DNA of 64,000 bases, taken from Clostridium celatum DSM 1785 (GTDB lineage Bacteria; Bacillota; Clostridia; Clostridiales; Clostridiaceae). Made by a program: the position numbers and the translations under genes. The notes under the pieces were generated by a model that ran no database searches, was not told where the DNA came from, and worked only from the letters and a program-made list of their open reading frames with translations. The stretch spans positions 1 to 64,000 of the forward strand of contig NZ_KB291617.1 in the NCBI RefSeq assembly GCF_000320405.1. The letters are read 5' to 3'. How positions within the stretch are numbered: position 1 is the first letter of the stretch; every line of letters starts with the position of its first letter. Below are positions 54,146 through 63,200 of this stretch, in pieces.

Positions 54146-56206
54146 TTATCTTCTTTTCTTTAATAATACAGCTCCTGCAGATGTCATTAATAATCCTAAT
54201 CCAGCTACTGAACCAGCTCCAGCTGCCGCACCTGTATTTGGTAACTTTTCTACCGTATATTCTTTAATAAATGTTAAAGTATCTTCTAATAATTCAACTC
54301 CGAATTCAACTTCTCTAGCCATTGGAACTACGTAAGTTTTAACTTTTATACTATCATTTAAGCTTGAAACTGCAAATCTTACATATGTTTCATCACCGTT
54401 TGTGCTTTTACTTGCGCTTACTTTTGATCCATTAACATATATTTCGTGATTTTGCATGAATTCTGCACCTGTAAATGTTAATGTAACATAATAAGTTCCT
54501 TCTATCTCTTCAACTTTTGAAGTTGAACTTAAATATTTTCTAGCCATATTTCTTCCAGTTTCACTTTCATGGCTTACACTATTTTGAATAGAGTATAATT
54601 TACCTTTAACTACTGTTATTTCTTGCTCAGTATTACTTGTGCTTCCGTTACTTACACTACCATTATTACTTGAACCTGATGTTGTTCCTTCTGTTGTACT
54701 TCCAGTTGTTCCCCCTGTTGTTCCTCCAGTTGTTCCTCCAGTTGTTCCATCTGCAACTAATTTTAATGTATCTTCTAATACATTAACTCCAAATTCAACA
54801 TTGCTTCCCATCATAGAAACATAAGCTGAAACTTTTATTGAATCTTGTAAGCTTCCAACAGCAAATCTTAAACTAACAATATTCCCATTTACAGTTTTAG
54901 TTGTATCTACTTTATTTCCATTAACATATATTTCATGATTACTCATCATAGTTGAACCCATATTTGTAAATGTTAATGTAACATATTTCTTTCCATTTAC
55001 ATCTTCAACTTTTAATGTATCTTCTATTGCTTGTTTTGCCATATTTAATCCAGTAGAATTTTCATGAATTACTTCTAGTTTACCTGTATAAACTTTAGTG
55101 CCTGCATTTTCGATTGTTCCATTATTTGAACTACCGTTATTCGAATTGTCATTTCCTGTATTTCCACCATTATTGTCTGGATTTATTGGTGTTTCTTCCT
55201 CTCCATTACTTCCTGAATTATCTGAAGAGTTATCTCCTTTATATTCTGTTAGTTCTCCCTCATGTAGTAAATCAATGTCTACCTTATGTAGCTTTCCTGG
55301 GAAAACCTCTTCTGGAAGATTCTCATTATAGTAAGTTAGATTAACATTAATTCTTGTATATAATAAATCCGTTGATTCACTATCAAAACTTATTGATCCA
55401 TCTTCATTTTTTACAAATTCAACTTCTTGTCCATCTACTGTTATTGAATTTGTTGTCTTTACAGTTTCTAATCCTACCTTATTATATTTCATAGTTACAG
55501 TAATTTTTCCATCTTTAACTGTTACTATAGAATCTGTATCTATATAGTTTCTTATTGCACTATCATTATCTGTTCCTGTTTTTAATGTTTTATTTGTTAT
55601 TTTATATATTCCATTTGCTAAAACATTTCCTTGATTTTCGTCATTGCTTCCTGAATCATTAGAAGAGTCCTTTATTAATTCTCCCTCATGTAGTAAATCA
55701 ACATCTACTTTATGTAGCTTTCCTGGGAAAACTTCTTCTGGAAGGTTCTCATTATAGTAAGTTAAATTAACATTAATTCTTGTATATAATAAATCCGTTG
55801 ATTCACTATCAAAACTTATTGATCCATCTTCATTTTTTACAAATTCAACTTCTTGTCCATCTACTGTTATTGAATTTGTTGTCTTTACAGTTTGTAATCC
55901 TGCTTCATTATACTTCATAGTTACAGTAATTTTTCCACCCTTAATTGTTACAATAGAATCTGTATCTATATAATTTCTTATTGCACTATCGCTGTCTGTT
56001 CCTGATTTTAATGCCTTATTTGATATTTTGTATGTTCCATCAGCCAAAATATTTTCTTGATTTTCGTTATCACTTTCTGAATTATCTATTGATGGACTTG
56101 CAATTGCATCAACTACCGTTGCTCCTACGGCTTGTACATTCGTTCCTAATACTGTAGTTGTTATCATTAATGATGCTAATAAACTACAAATCTTTCTTTT
56201 TAACAT
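54146..56206 (-). CDS. LPXTG surface protein with four NEAT-like heme-binding domains
   Basis: 686 residues: a signal peptide, two near-identical NEAT-like modules (about residues 53-185 and 195-330; ADGTYKISNKALKSGTDSDS, TRINVNLTYYNENLPEEV), a Gly/Asn linker, a third module (KVYTGKLEVIHENSTGLNMA), a TGG-rich linker and a fourth (SVSHESETGRNMARKYLSST). It ends with the sortase signal LPNTG (about residue 655), a hydrophobic helix and KKRR. It should capture heme at the cell surface, heading a heme-uptake operon. No sortase is nearby. AGGGGGA precedes the ATG, and a Fur box lies 76 bases upstream. Confidence 0.92.
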   Translation of the reverse strand: MLKRKICSLLASLMITTTVLGTNVQAVGATVVDAIASPSIDNSESDNENQENILADGTYKISNKALKSGTDSDSAIRNYIDTDSIVTIKGGKITVTMKYNEAGLQTVKTTNSITVDGQEVEFVKNEDGSISFDSESTDLLYTRINVNLTYYNENLPEEVFPGKLHKVDVDLLHEGELIKDSSNDSGSNDENQGNVLANGIYKITNKTLKTGTDNDSAIRNYIDTDSIVTVKDGKITVTMKYNKVGLETVKTTNSITVDGQEVEFVKNEDGSISFDSESTDLLYTRINVNLTYYNENLPEEVFPGKLHKVDIDLLHEGELTEYKGDNSSDNSGSNGEEETPINPDNNGGNTGNDNSNNGSSNNGTIENAGTKVYTGKLEVIHENSTGLNMAKQAIEDTLKVEDVNGKKYVTLTFTNMGSTMMSNHEIYVNGNKVDTTKTVNGNIVSLRFAVGSLQDSIKVSAYVSMMGSNVEFGVNVLEDTLKLVADGTTGGTTGGTTGGTTGSTTEGTTSGSSNNGSVSNGSTSNTEQEITVVKGKLYSIQNSVSHESETGRNMARKYLSSTSKVEEIEGTYYVTLTFTGAEFMQNHEIYVNGSKVSASKSTNGDETYVRFAVSSLNDSIKVKTYVVPMAREVEFGVELLEDTLTFIKEYTVEKLPNTGAAAGAGSVAGLGLLMTSAGAVLLKKRR
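55255..56106 (-). repeat. 426-bp tandem duplication inside the surface protein gene
   Basis: 55255-55680 and 55681-56106 are aligned direct repeats of exactly 426 bp (142 codons). Identity is very high in the centre (about 55330-55480 against 55756-55906 is essentially identical) and falls towards the linker ends. They encode NEAT-like modules 2 and 1. The pattern implies recent duplication or ongoing gene conversion. Confidence 0.88.
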
Positions 56207-56281
56207 AACTATATCCCCCTATTTTCTCTTTAAAATTATTTTATTAGAATTGACATTCAAGTAATTTTCTTTCATAATAAT

Positions 56282-56296
56282 TGATATTGATTATCA
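56282..56296. promoter_or_regulatory. Fur box between the heme operon and the AraC gene
   Basis: TGATATTGATTATCA at 56282-56296 is a palindrome with one mismatch (only one base off TGATAATGATTATCA), inside a longer run that fits the GATAATGATAATCATTATC-type Fur consensus. It lies 76 bases upstream of the NEAT gene and 136 upstream of the AraC gene, so Fur with iron could repress either or both. Confidence 0.85.
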
Positions 56297-56431
56297 TTTA
56301 CTTGTTATATCTTATCATAACTTTTAGAATTACCTTTTAACTATTTTTATTTTTATTTTAACTATATTTAGTTAAATAGTAATTTCTATGTTATATAAAA
56401 ATCACTCTAAAAGGAGGATACTTATTAATTT

Positions 56432-57154
56432 ATGATCTCAACCATTTTTACAAACTTTTTTAATTGCTTATCATTGCCAACTGTAATTTTAAATAATACT
56501 TTTTCAACGGTTTTTACTTATAAATATGATTCCAATATAGAAAGTTCATTTTATTTATCACAAGCAATTGCAATTATAAAAAAATCAAATTATAATCCAG
56601 GAGCATTTACTATTAATATTCAAAAAAATATTACTTATAGTTGTATAATGTTTTATCATTATGATAATTTACCTATGTATATCTTAATAGGACCATATAC
56701 ATTAATTAAAGACGATTCAATATTCATGAAAAATAACATTTCATATATATCCGAATCTTCAATAAATGATACTATTAAATTGCATTCATATATTATAGAT
56801 ACCATTAAAAATAAATGTATACAGGAGCAACATTCTCCTTGTGTTAATCATGCAATCGAATATATAAAGCATAATTATACACAGGATATTTCCATAGATG
56901 ACATTTGTAATGAATTAAATATAAATAAATGCTATTTCTGTAGTATTTTTAAAAAGGAAACAGGTCTAACCTTTATAAATTATTTAAACTCTTATAAAAT
57001 TGAAAAAAGTAAAGAACTTTTAAAAAATACAAATTTATCACTGTTAGATATAGCTTTATCTGTAGGATTTAATAATCAAAGCTATTATAGTACTGTTTTC
57101 AAAAAGATAACCTGTAAAACCCCTCTAGAATTTAGAGAGGAAATTCTACCGTAA
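56432..57154 (+). CDS. AraC-family transcriptional regulator
   Basis: 240 residues. The last about 100 are a typical AraC double helix-turn-helix (YIKHNYTQDISIDDICNELNINKCYFCSIFKKETG and LLDIALSVGFNNQSYYSTVFKKITCKTPLEFRE). The first about 135 form a small sensor-like domain of unknown ligand (AFTINIQKNITYSCIMFYHYDN, YILIGPYTLIK). It is divergent from the heme operon, sharing the region with the Fur box, and probably regulates it. The ATG has AGGAGG 14 bases upstream, further than usual, so translation may be weak. Confidence 0.87.
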   Translation: MISTIFTNFFNCLSLPTVILNNTFSTVFTYKYDSNIESSFYLSQAIAIIKKSNYNPGAFTINIQKNITYSCIMFYHYDNLPMYILIGPYTLIKDDSIFMKNNISYISESSINDTIKLHSYIIDTIKNKCIQEQHSPCVNHAIEYIKHNYTQDISIDDICNELNINKCYFCSIFKKETGLTFINYLNSYKIEKSKELLKNTNLSLLDIALSVGFNNQSYYSTVFKKITCKTPLEFREEILP

Positions 57155-57160
57155 TTATAA

Positions 57161-57222
57161 AAAAACACTTATAAGGATAGCATTAAATTTTTTATTTTAA
57201 TCACTTCCTTATAAGTATTTTT
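57161..57222. terminator. Bidirectional terminator after the AraC gene
   Basis: ACTTATAAGGA at 57167-57177 pairs with 57206-57216 (11 bp); A5 and T-run flanks extend it to about 57161-57222. It separates the convergent AraC and GT2 genes. Confidence 0.8.
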
Positions 57223-58609
57223 AATTTTGTTTTTCTCTTTTTATAGTTCCCCATTTATATTTATTCTTTTTATATCCTATAAAAGCCGATGCTCTATATA
57301 GTGTTAAAAATTGTCTATAACCTATTCCTTCAAATATTGAAATTATCATCAGTCTAGCTATGACCTTTTTATTTATATCTTCTTTAAATGCATAAACTTG
57401 TAATAATATTGCCGAAATAGATATAGCTAAACTATATATTATAATAAATCCATAATAACATAATACAAATTTTAAATTAATTATTTTAAAAATAAATGAT
57501 AAAAGTATAATAATCATTCCTACAACTTCAATAATGGGTGTTATCATTTCAAATAAAATGAAATATAACTTTGCAAGTAACCACCTTCTATTTAAAAATA
57601 AATTTTTATGTAGTGACATGCTATGTATTAATCCTATTTGCCATCTTCTTCTTTGTACCTTTAACCCTTTTAAAGTCTTTGGTGCTTGAGTATAGCAATT
57701 TGCATCTGGAGCATATGATATGTAGTACTCTTCTTTATTTTCTATAAACTTTTTATGTAGTCTCATTACAAGTTCCATATCTTCTCCAACAGTATTATTC
57801 TTATATCCACCAACATTAATTACATCCCTTTTTCTAAAAGCTCCAAAAGCTCCTGATATTATTAAATTCATATTTAAGATATTCCAAGTCATTCTATTAG
57901 TTAAAAAAGCCCTAAAATACTCTATCATTTGAAATGGTATTATTAATCCCTTTGGTGTATCTATTTTTGTTACTACTCCATTTTCTATGGTGAAAGCATT
58001 GGCAATTCTAATATTTCCTCCAACTGCTATAGTTTTTTTATTCTTCATAAATGGAACTATTATATTTCTAACTGCTCCTTTTTCTAATATAGAATCTGCA
58101 TCAATTGTAATAAATATAGGGTACTTAGCATAATTTATTCCAACATTTAAAGCATCTGCTTTTCCTCCATTAACTTTATTTATTACTGTTATAAAAACAT
58201 TGTTTACTTCACCCTTATATACAGATAAAATATCCTTTGTTTCTATACTCCTTTTCATGGGTTTATAAATATGCTTTAATTTATACTTTTGTTCAATAAC
58301 TTCAAATGTACTATCTGTAGACCCATCATTAATAATTATAATTTCATACTGTTTATAATCTGTTGCTAATAAAGATTCTATAGTTTTACAAATAGTAACC
58401 TCTTCGTTATAAGCAGGTACTAATAATGAAACTGGAATATAATCAGCATTATAATCTAAATTGAAATTATTTATAAATCCCCTAAATTTTATATGTTTAT
58501 CAAAACTTAAAGCTGATGATATTACAAATATAAAAAACACAAAAAACATTATAGCCACATATATAAGAACTATATTATCAAAAAAATATATAATATCTTC
58601 AAATTTCAT
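57221..58609 (-). CDS. Processive membrane family-2 glycosyltransferase
   Basis: A 462-residue synthase with one N-terminal helix (about 13-33), a cytoplasmic GT2 domain and three to four C-terminal helices. Catalytic motifs run in order: VSLLVPAYNEE, IIINDGSTDST, FITIDADSIL (DxD), NTVGEDMELVMRLHKK (the ED base) and QRRRW, the Q/RxxRW motif of processive enzymes such as cellulose, hyaluronan and poly-GlcNAc synthases. The polymer made cannot be told. It is third in an operon with the HEAT and hydrolase genes; GGAGA overlaps the HEAT stop region. No PilZ domain is present. Confidence 0.9.
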   Translation of the reverse strand: MKFEDIIYFFDNIVLIYVAIMFFVFFIFVISSALSFDKHIKFRGFINNFNLDYNADYIPVSLLVPAYNEEVTICKTIESLLATDYKQYEIIIINDGSTDSTFEVIEQKYKLKHIYKPMKRSIETKDILSVYKGEVNNVFITVINKVNGGKADALNVGINYAKYPIFITIDADSILEKGAVRNIIVPFMKNKKTIAVGGNIRIANAFTIENGVVTKIDTPKGLIIPFQMIEYFRAFLTNRMTWNILNMNLIISGAFGAFRKRDVINVGGYKNNTVGEDMELVMRLHKKFIENKEEYYISYAPDANCYTQAPKTLKGLKVQRRRWQIGLIHSMSLHKNLFLNRRWLLAKLYFILFEMITPIIEVVGMIIILLSFIFKIINLKFVLCYYGFIIIYSLAISISAILLQVYAFKEDINKKVIARLMIISIFEGIGYRQFLTLYRASAFIGYKKNKYKWGTIKREKQN

Positions 58610-58618
58610 ACTTTCTCC

Positions 58619-59728
58619 TTAGTTGACTAACTCTTTTATTGATAAATCGTAATCTATTGAACTATCTAATAAATACTTTTCTAAATTATCTACTTCTGAT
58701 AAAATGGTTAACATTGCATCAGAGGCATACTTATCTTTCCCATATATAATACTTAAAATTTTCTCCTTATCTTTTATTAAATTATATAAACTCTTAGCAG
58801 AATTTTGCCTTACATACCAATTTTCATCTGTTAATGCTTTTTCTAATACTACTATTACATCTTCATCCTCGCAATAACTTCCTAATGAAACTACACTTAA
58901 TGCTCTAATTTCCCATTCTTCACTTCTAGATAATAAAATTAATTCACTTTTTATGTTCTCGTCCTTAATATCTATCAAATATTTTATACATGCAATTTTT
59001 ATTTCTTTATCTAAATATTTTTCTTCCAATAATTTCAGTACTATATCTTTAACTTCTATATATCTATTTTCTTTAAAATACTTTAGTATAATCTCAGAAA
59101 ATTTATTATTGCTATGGTTATTTAATAGTTCTCTTTCGAATCTCCTATTTAATTCTTTTACATTTCCTTCAAATGAATTTATGCTGTCTATTAATACCTT
59201 CTCATGAATTACTGAAGTAGAATTTATTATTTTAATTAACCCCTTTATAAAGTAATCAATATTCCCTAGCTTACTTAAAGTTCTTAAAGAATCTATTTGT
59301 ATATAAATAGAATTATCAGTACACCTCTCAATTATATAATCATAATATCCATCAATTTTAAATTCACCTATATACTTTATTTTATATGCTATATCATATT
59401 CTTGCTCTTGCCTAGACTTTAAAACTTCTCCTAAAATATCACTTTTATTAACAAATTCAATTATTATCTTTTTCTCCTCATTTAACCTCATTATTAAATT
59501 TTCGCATAAATACCTTGCATTTAATTTTCTTTTACTTTTCTTTTTTATTTTATTTATAGCATCAACATCTATTTTTTTATTATATTTAAAATTATCTAAT
59601 TCATTTGAAATACTTACACCTAAAGTTCTATCTAATTTTTTAAGTTTTTTATTCGTTCTATTCTCATTTAAAATTTTATATCCAATATATATGTACATGC
59701 TAAACAAATAATATAGGCATATTATCAT
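58619..59728 (-). CDS. HEAT-repeat protein with N-terminal membrane helix
   Basis: 369 residues: an N-terminal hydrophobic helix, a lysine-rich charged segment, then helical HEAT-type repeats, clearest at EEWEIRALSVVSLGSYCEDEDVIVVLEKAL and DENWYVRQNSAKSLYNLIKDKE. It is probably a cytoplasmic scaffold tethered to the membrane, binding the adjacent synthase. The ATG at 59728 has no Shine-Dalgarno site. A GTG at about 59753 with GGGGTG seven bases upstream would read into this frame if one T were removed from the six-T run near 59735, so the 5' end may be wrong or frameshifted. Confidence 0.72.
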   Translation of the reverse strand: MIICLYYLFSMYIYIGYKILNENRTNKKLKKLDRTLGVSISNELDNFKYNKKIDVDAINKIKKKSKRKLNARYLCENLIMRLNEEKKIIIEFVNKSDILGEVLKSRQEQEYDIAYKIKYIGEFKIDGYYDYIIERCTDNSIYIQIDSLRTLSKLGNIDYFIKGLIKIINSTSVIHEKVLIDSINSFEGNVKELNRRFERELLNNHSNNKFSEIILKYFKENRYIEVKDIVLKLLEEKYLDKEIKIACIKYLIDIKDENIKSELILLSRSEEWEIRALSVVSLGSYCEDEDVIVVLEKALTDENWYVRQNSAKSLYNLIKDKEKILSIIYGKDKYASDAMLTILSEVDNLEKYLLDSSIDYDLSIKELVN

Positions 59729-59777
59729 AATATAAAAAACTTAGTTTTAACACATATATACACCCCATTTCTTTAGT

Positions 59778-61882
59778 TTAAAATTCTTTTAAAGCTTCTT
59801 TTAATATATAGTAGGATTCCTTTAACCTTTCATGATAGGTAGGATATATCCATTTATTCCAACTATACGCCTTCATATCTAATGCTTGTATTTGTTTCAT
59901 ATCTTCTAATACATAAACGCCTATATTTATCTTATTTATTTCTACATGATTTATTTCTCCTGATTTATTAAAATCATCTATTATCATTTTATTACTTGGA
60001 TCACTTATATTTAGCATAAGCCATGGTATTCTTATTTCTATATCATCTCCATTTATAATAAAATCTGATAAAGAATTATATTCATTGCTATTAGGATTTC
60101 CATTTCCATAAATTAAATTTCCAACTTCAACATACTGAATTGGAATTATTTTGCCACTTTTCGGAAGAATAGATTCTCCTAATACTACTTGTCTTATTGT
60201 TTTAAAACTATTTATATCATTTGATTCATATCTAATCTCATTAAATAAAAAATCCGATACATCATAATAATCATTGATTAAAACTTTTGAGCTATCCTTA
60301 CCTTTTATATCGATTATAAAATCAGCTTTTTCATTAAATATAACATCATAATTTTCTATAGTTGTACTTCCTGATTTTGGTGTTATATCTATTGGTATAA
60401 ATATTTCATCTTTATCTAAATTTAAATTTTTCTTATTGACTCTAAAATATAAATATTCTTCATCACTTTTCATATATAATGTTATATTATCACTTTGAGA
60501 AACTATATCTTTTTTATTCCATTCATTTATCTTTCCATCTATATACGATACAGATTTTCTTTTTCCTGGTTCAAATGCTAAAAGTCCAAAATACTCTTCA
60601 TTTGTCATTCTATCTCCCCAATAAGGTCTTGATTCCTGGACATCCATATCCATAGTATTCCAGGTCCTCTTAAACCATTCATCTTGCCATGAAAATACTA
60701 TTGCTCCCGCATATCCTTCATCATATATGTCATTTAACATTTCTACATTCATCTCACCTTGATCTTTTTCACTAACTAACCCTTGATTAAATCCTCTACT
60801 TAAATCTTTATGAGTTATCCCTCTAGAACTAGGTACTCCAAATTCTGATACAACTATCGGTACTGTATGATAACTTTTTAAATCCCTTAAGTATGCTTTA
60901 TAAGAATTTTTATTTCCATCTTCATCTAAAAACTCTATATAATCTGAATCATAATTTAAAAAGTCAGGATAATAAGGATATATATGATATGATGCAAACA
61001 ATCCACTTTTAAAACTATCCTTTGCTTTTATATTCTCAGTATTAATATCAGCAATTCTATTATCTTCATCAACATCATTCTCATGATCAATAGGATCTGT
61101 AGTAAGCCAATTAGTAAATGCTATTGGCTTTTGCATATTATAAATTTTACTTTCATAATCTATAGCATGATTTCCTGCTTGTGCAAAAAACATCTCAATT
61201 GCACTTGCATTATTTGTATATAAATACTCTCCATCAAAATCATCCATTTCAACATTTATTTCATTAGTTGATTTTACAAAGTATGGATCCCATTCTATCC
61301 CTAAAATATATCCAATAACATAAGGTGATATATCTTTTGTATATTTTCCGTATCCTCTTCCTAATACCTTTTCAGTTTCTGCATTTCCATGGATAACATC
61401 TATTATAGTTGCTATTTCATTATTAAAACTATTTTTTATATTTGGACTAAATGCATTCATTTCTTCTAACATAAGTTCTTCATCAATCCAAACACCATGT
61501 ATTATATAAAGTGGGTCTATCCTATATCTATTAAATTCAAATAATGCCTCATAAAATTCTGGCATTTGTAATGTATAAACTCTTATTACATTTGCATTCA
61601 TTTCTTTTATTTGTTTAAACCATCTTAAATAATCATCTTTGGTTATTCCAAATTCTCCTGGGAAATATCCTGGCTTAGAAGCCCCTATATTCACTCCCTT
61701 TAAAAAAGTAGTTTTCCATTTACCATTTATATATATATCAAAATTAGTATTATTAGTTCTAGCTACTTGTTGACTACTTCTTCACTGCTTATATTAATTT
61801 TATTTCTAATTAAATATCCATAGTTAAATATACCTATTATAAGAATTAATATTATAGTTACTATTTGTAAATACCTTTTCAT
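59778..61882 (-). pseudogene. Membrane-anchored clan GH-A-type glycoside hydrolase, frameshifted near its N terminus
   Basis: From the ATG at 61882 (GGAGGGAAT upstream) a signal-anchor helix is read (LQIVTIILILIIGIFNYGYL), ending at a TAG about 61764. The frame shifts at 61769-61774, after which the protein continues (QVARTNNTNFDIYINGKWKT) into a TIM-barrel hydrolase with about 700 residues overall. The acid/base Glu is in GYILGIEWDP and the nucleophile Glu in PIVVSEFGVP. A C-terminal beta-rich domain (about the last 250 residues) resembles carbohydrate-binding or DOMON-like modules. One inserted base restores the gene. It probably trims or binds the polymer made by the GT2 enzyme. Confidence 0.82.
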
Positions 61883-62063
61883 ATTCCCTCCTTAGTTACT
61901 TATTCATTATACCTATACAAATCATTCTATAAGTTCTACAAAGATTCTATAAATCCTTTTATTTTTTGATATATTAAGTACATTGATTTCTTTTCAAATT
62001 GATATTCTTAAAAATAATAAACATCAAATTTGTTTTTTAATAATCATATTTATTATACACAAA

Positions 62064-62089
62064 AAAGGAATTCAAATATGAATTCCTTT
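62064..62089 (-). terminator. Terminator of the HMA-fold gene
   Basis: 11-bp perfect arms 62064-62074 / 62079-62089 with a 4-base loop, then TTTTTTG on the minus strand. The rest of the gap 61883-62169 is AT-rich without other visible elements. Confidence 0.9.
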
Positions 62090-62169
62090 ACCTTTATAAA
62101 AAATAGTATCAAAATTTATTTGAATACCTTACTTTTACTTATAAATAAAATATTAAATCTATTAATATT

Positions 62170-62373
62170 TTATTCTATTTTATGTCCTGTATTTTCAATA
62201 CAATCTCTAATTTCTTGAGCAGTTGCTGGCTCATTATAAATTACTTCAACACTTCCACGAGCCATATCTACACAAACATTATTTACACCATCTACTTTTT
62301 CAAGTGCATTTTTTATTTGAGTTTTTATATTTTCATTTGCTATACCATTTACTATATAATGTTGTCTTTCCAT
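62170..62373 (-). CDS. HMA-fold small protein lacking the CXXC metal site
   Basis: 67 residues with the heavy-metal-associated ferredoxin-like fold pattern: YIVNGIANENIKTQIKNALEKVDGVNNVCVDMARGSVEVIYNE, then an EIRDCIENTGHKIE ending typical of copper chaperones (usually AIEDAGYDV). The GMTCxxC metal loop is replaced by GIANENI, so ordinary Cu(I) binding at that loop is impossible. Two isolated cysteines (in NNVCVD and IRDCIE) remain. Perhaps a structural or regulatory relative of CopZ. It is monocistronic, with its own terminator. Confidence 0.75.
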   Translation of the reverse strand: MERQHYIVNGIANENIKTQIKNALEKVDGVNNVCVDMARGSVEVIYNEPATAQEIRDCIENTGHKIE

Positions 62374-62437
62374 GAATACTACTCCTTACATTTAAATTAT
62401 ATAAATAGTATTCTCAAAATTTTATTATATTATTAGG

Positions 62438-63163
62438 TTATCTTAATTTAACCTTTTCGCTTTCATAATAATTTACTGAATATCTGTTTGAACTATTTTT
62501 TAAATATTCAATCTCCTTCTGTACTTCATTTAAGTTTTTAAAACTTCTATAACACAGCTCTATAATTTCATCATCTGCTTCTTTTAAATCTACAACATGT
62601 ATTGAAGTTATTTCTGCATTAAATGCTGCTTTAATACCAGCTGATGAATCTTCTATTACAATACAATCATTAGGACTCATAAAAAGTTTTTTTGCCGCCT
62701 TTAAAAATATTTCTGGATTGGGTTTAGTTTCTTTAATATCATCTTTAGTAACTATGGCATCAAAATATTTTTCAATATCAGCTTGTCCTAATTGTTGCAA
62801 TGCTCTATTCCTTGTTGCTGAAGTTGCTAATGCTATTTTATATTTATTTTCTTTTAAATATATTAATAATTCATTTGCTCCTTTTTTTAATGGAACCCCT
62901 TTATCTATTACTATAGCTAAATTTTCATCTTTTTCCTTATACATTGCATCTATAGGCAAATCATTTCCAAAATAATTTAAAAAAGTTTTTTTTACATTTT
63001 CTCTGCCAGTACCTAATACAGATGAATATATTTCCTTTGTCATAGTATATCCATACTTTTCAAAAACCTTACTCCATACATCAAGATATACATTTTCTGT
63101 ATCAAATAAAACTCCATCCATATCAAATATCACGGCTTTTGCTTTTTCAATATGTTTCTTCAT
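62438..63163 (-). CDS. HAD-superfamily phosphatase / beta-phosphoglucomutase-like
   Basis: 241 residues: nucleophile motif VIFDMDGVLFDTENVY, a helical cap (VLGTGRENVKKTFLNYFG), motif II LATSATRNRA, motif III lysine in KPNPEIFLKAAKKL, and motif IV IEDSSAGIKAA. These features fit beta-phosphoglucomutase-like or sugar-phosphatase HADs. The substrate is not identifiable. It follows the Gfo/Idh/MocA gene by 37 bases in an apparent operon, which suggests sugar or inositol metabolism (inference). Confidence 0.87.
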   Translation of the reverse strand: MKKHIEKAKAVIFDMDGVLFDTENVYLDVWSKVFEKYGYTMTKEIYSSVLGTGRENVKKTFLNYFGNDLPIDAMYKEKDENLAIVIDKGVPLKKGANELLIYLKENKYKIALATSATRNRALQQLGQADIEKYFDAIVTKDDIKETKPNPEIFLKAAKKLFMSPNDCIVIEDSSAGIKAAFNAEITSIHVVDLKEADDEIIELCYRSFKNLNEVQKEIEYLKNSSNRYSVNYYESEKVKLR

Positions 63164-63200
63164 TATTTTCCTCTTTCAGTTTATAGTTATTTATCATTAA

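Noticed and set aside
61694-61694. GTG at 61694 as the start of the surface hydrolase
   Set aside because: No spaced Shine-Dalgarno site, and coding sequence continues upstream to a signal-anchor with a good ATG at 61882.
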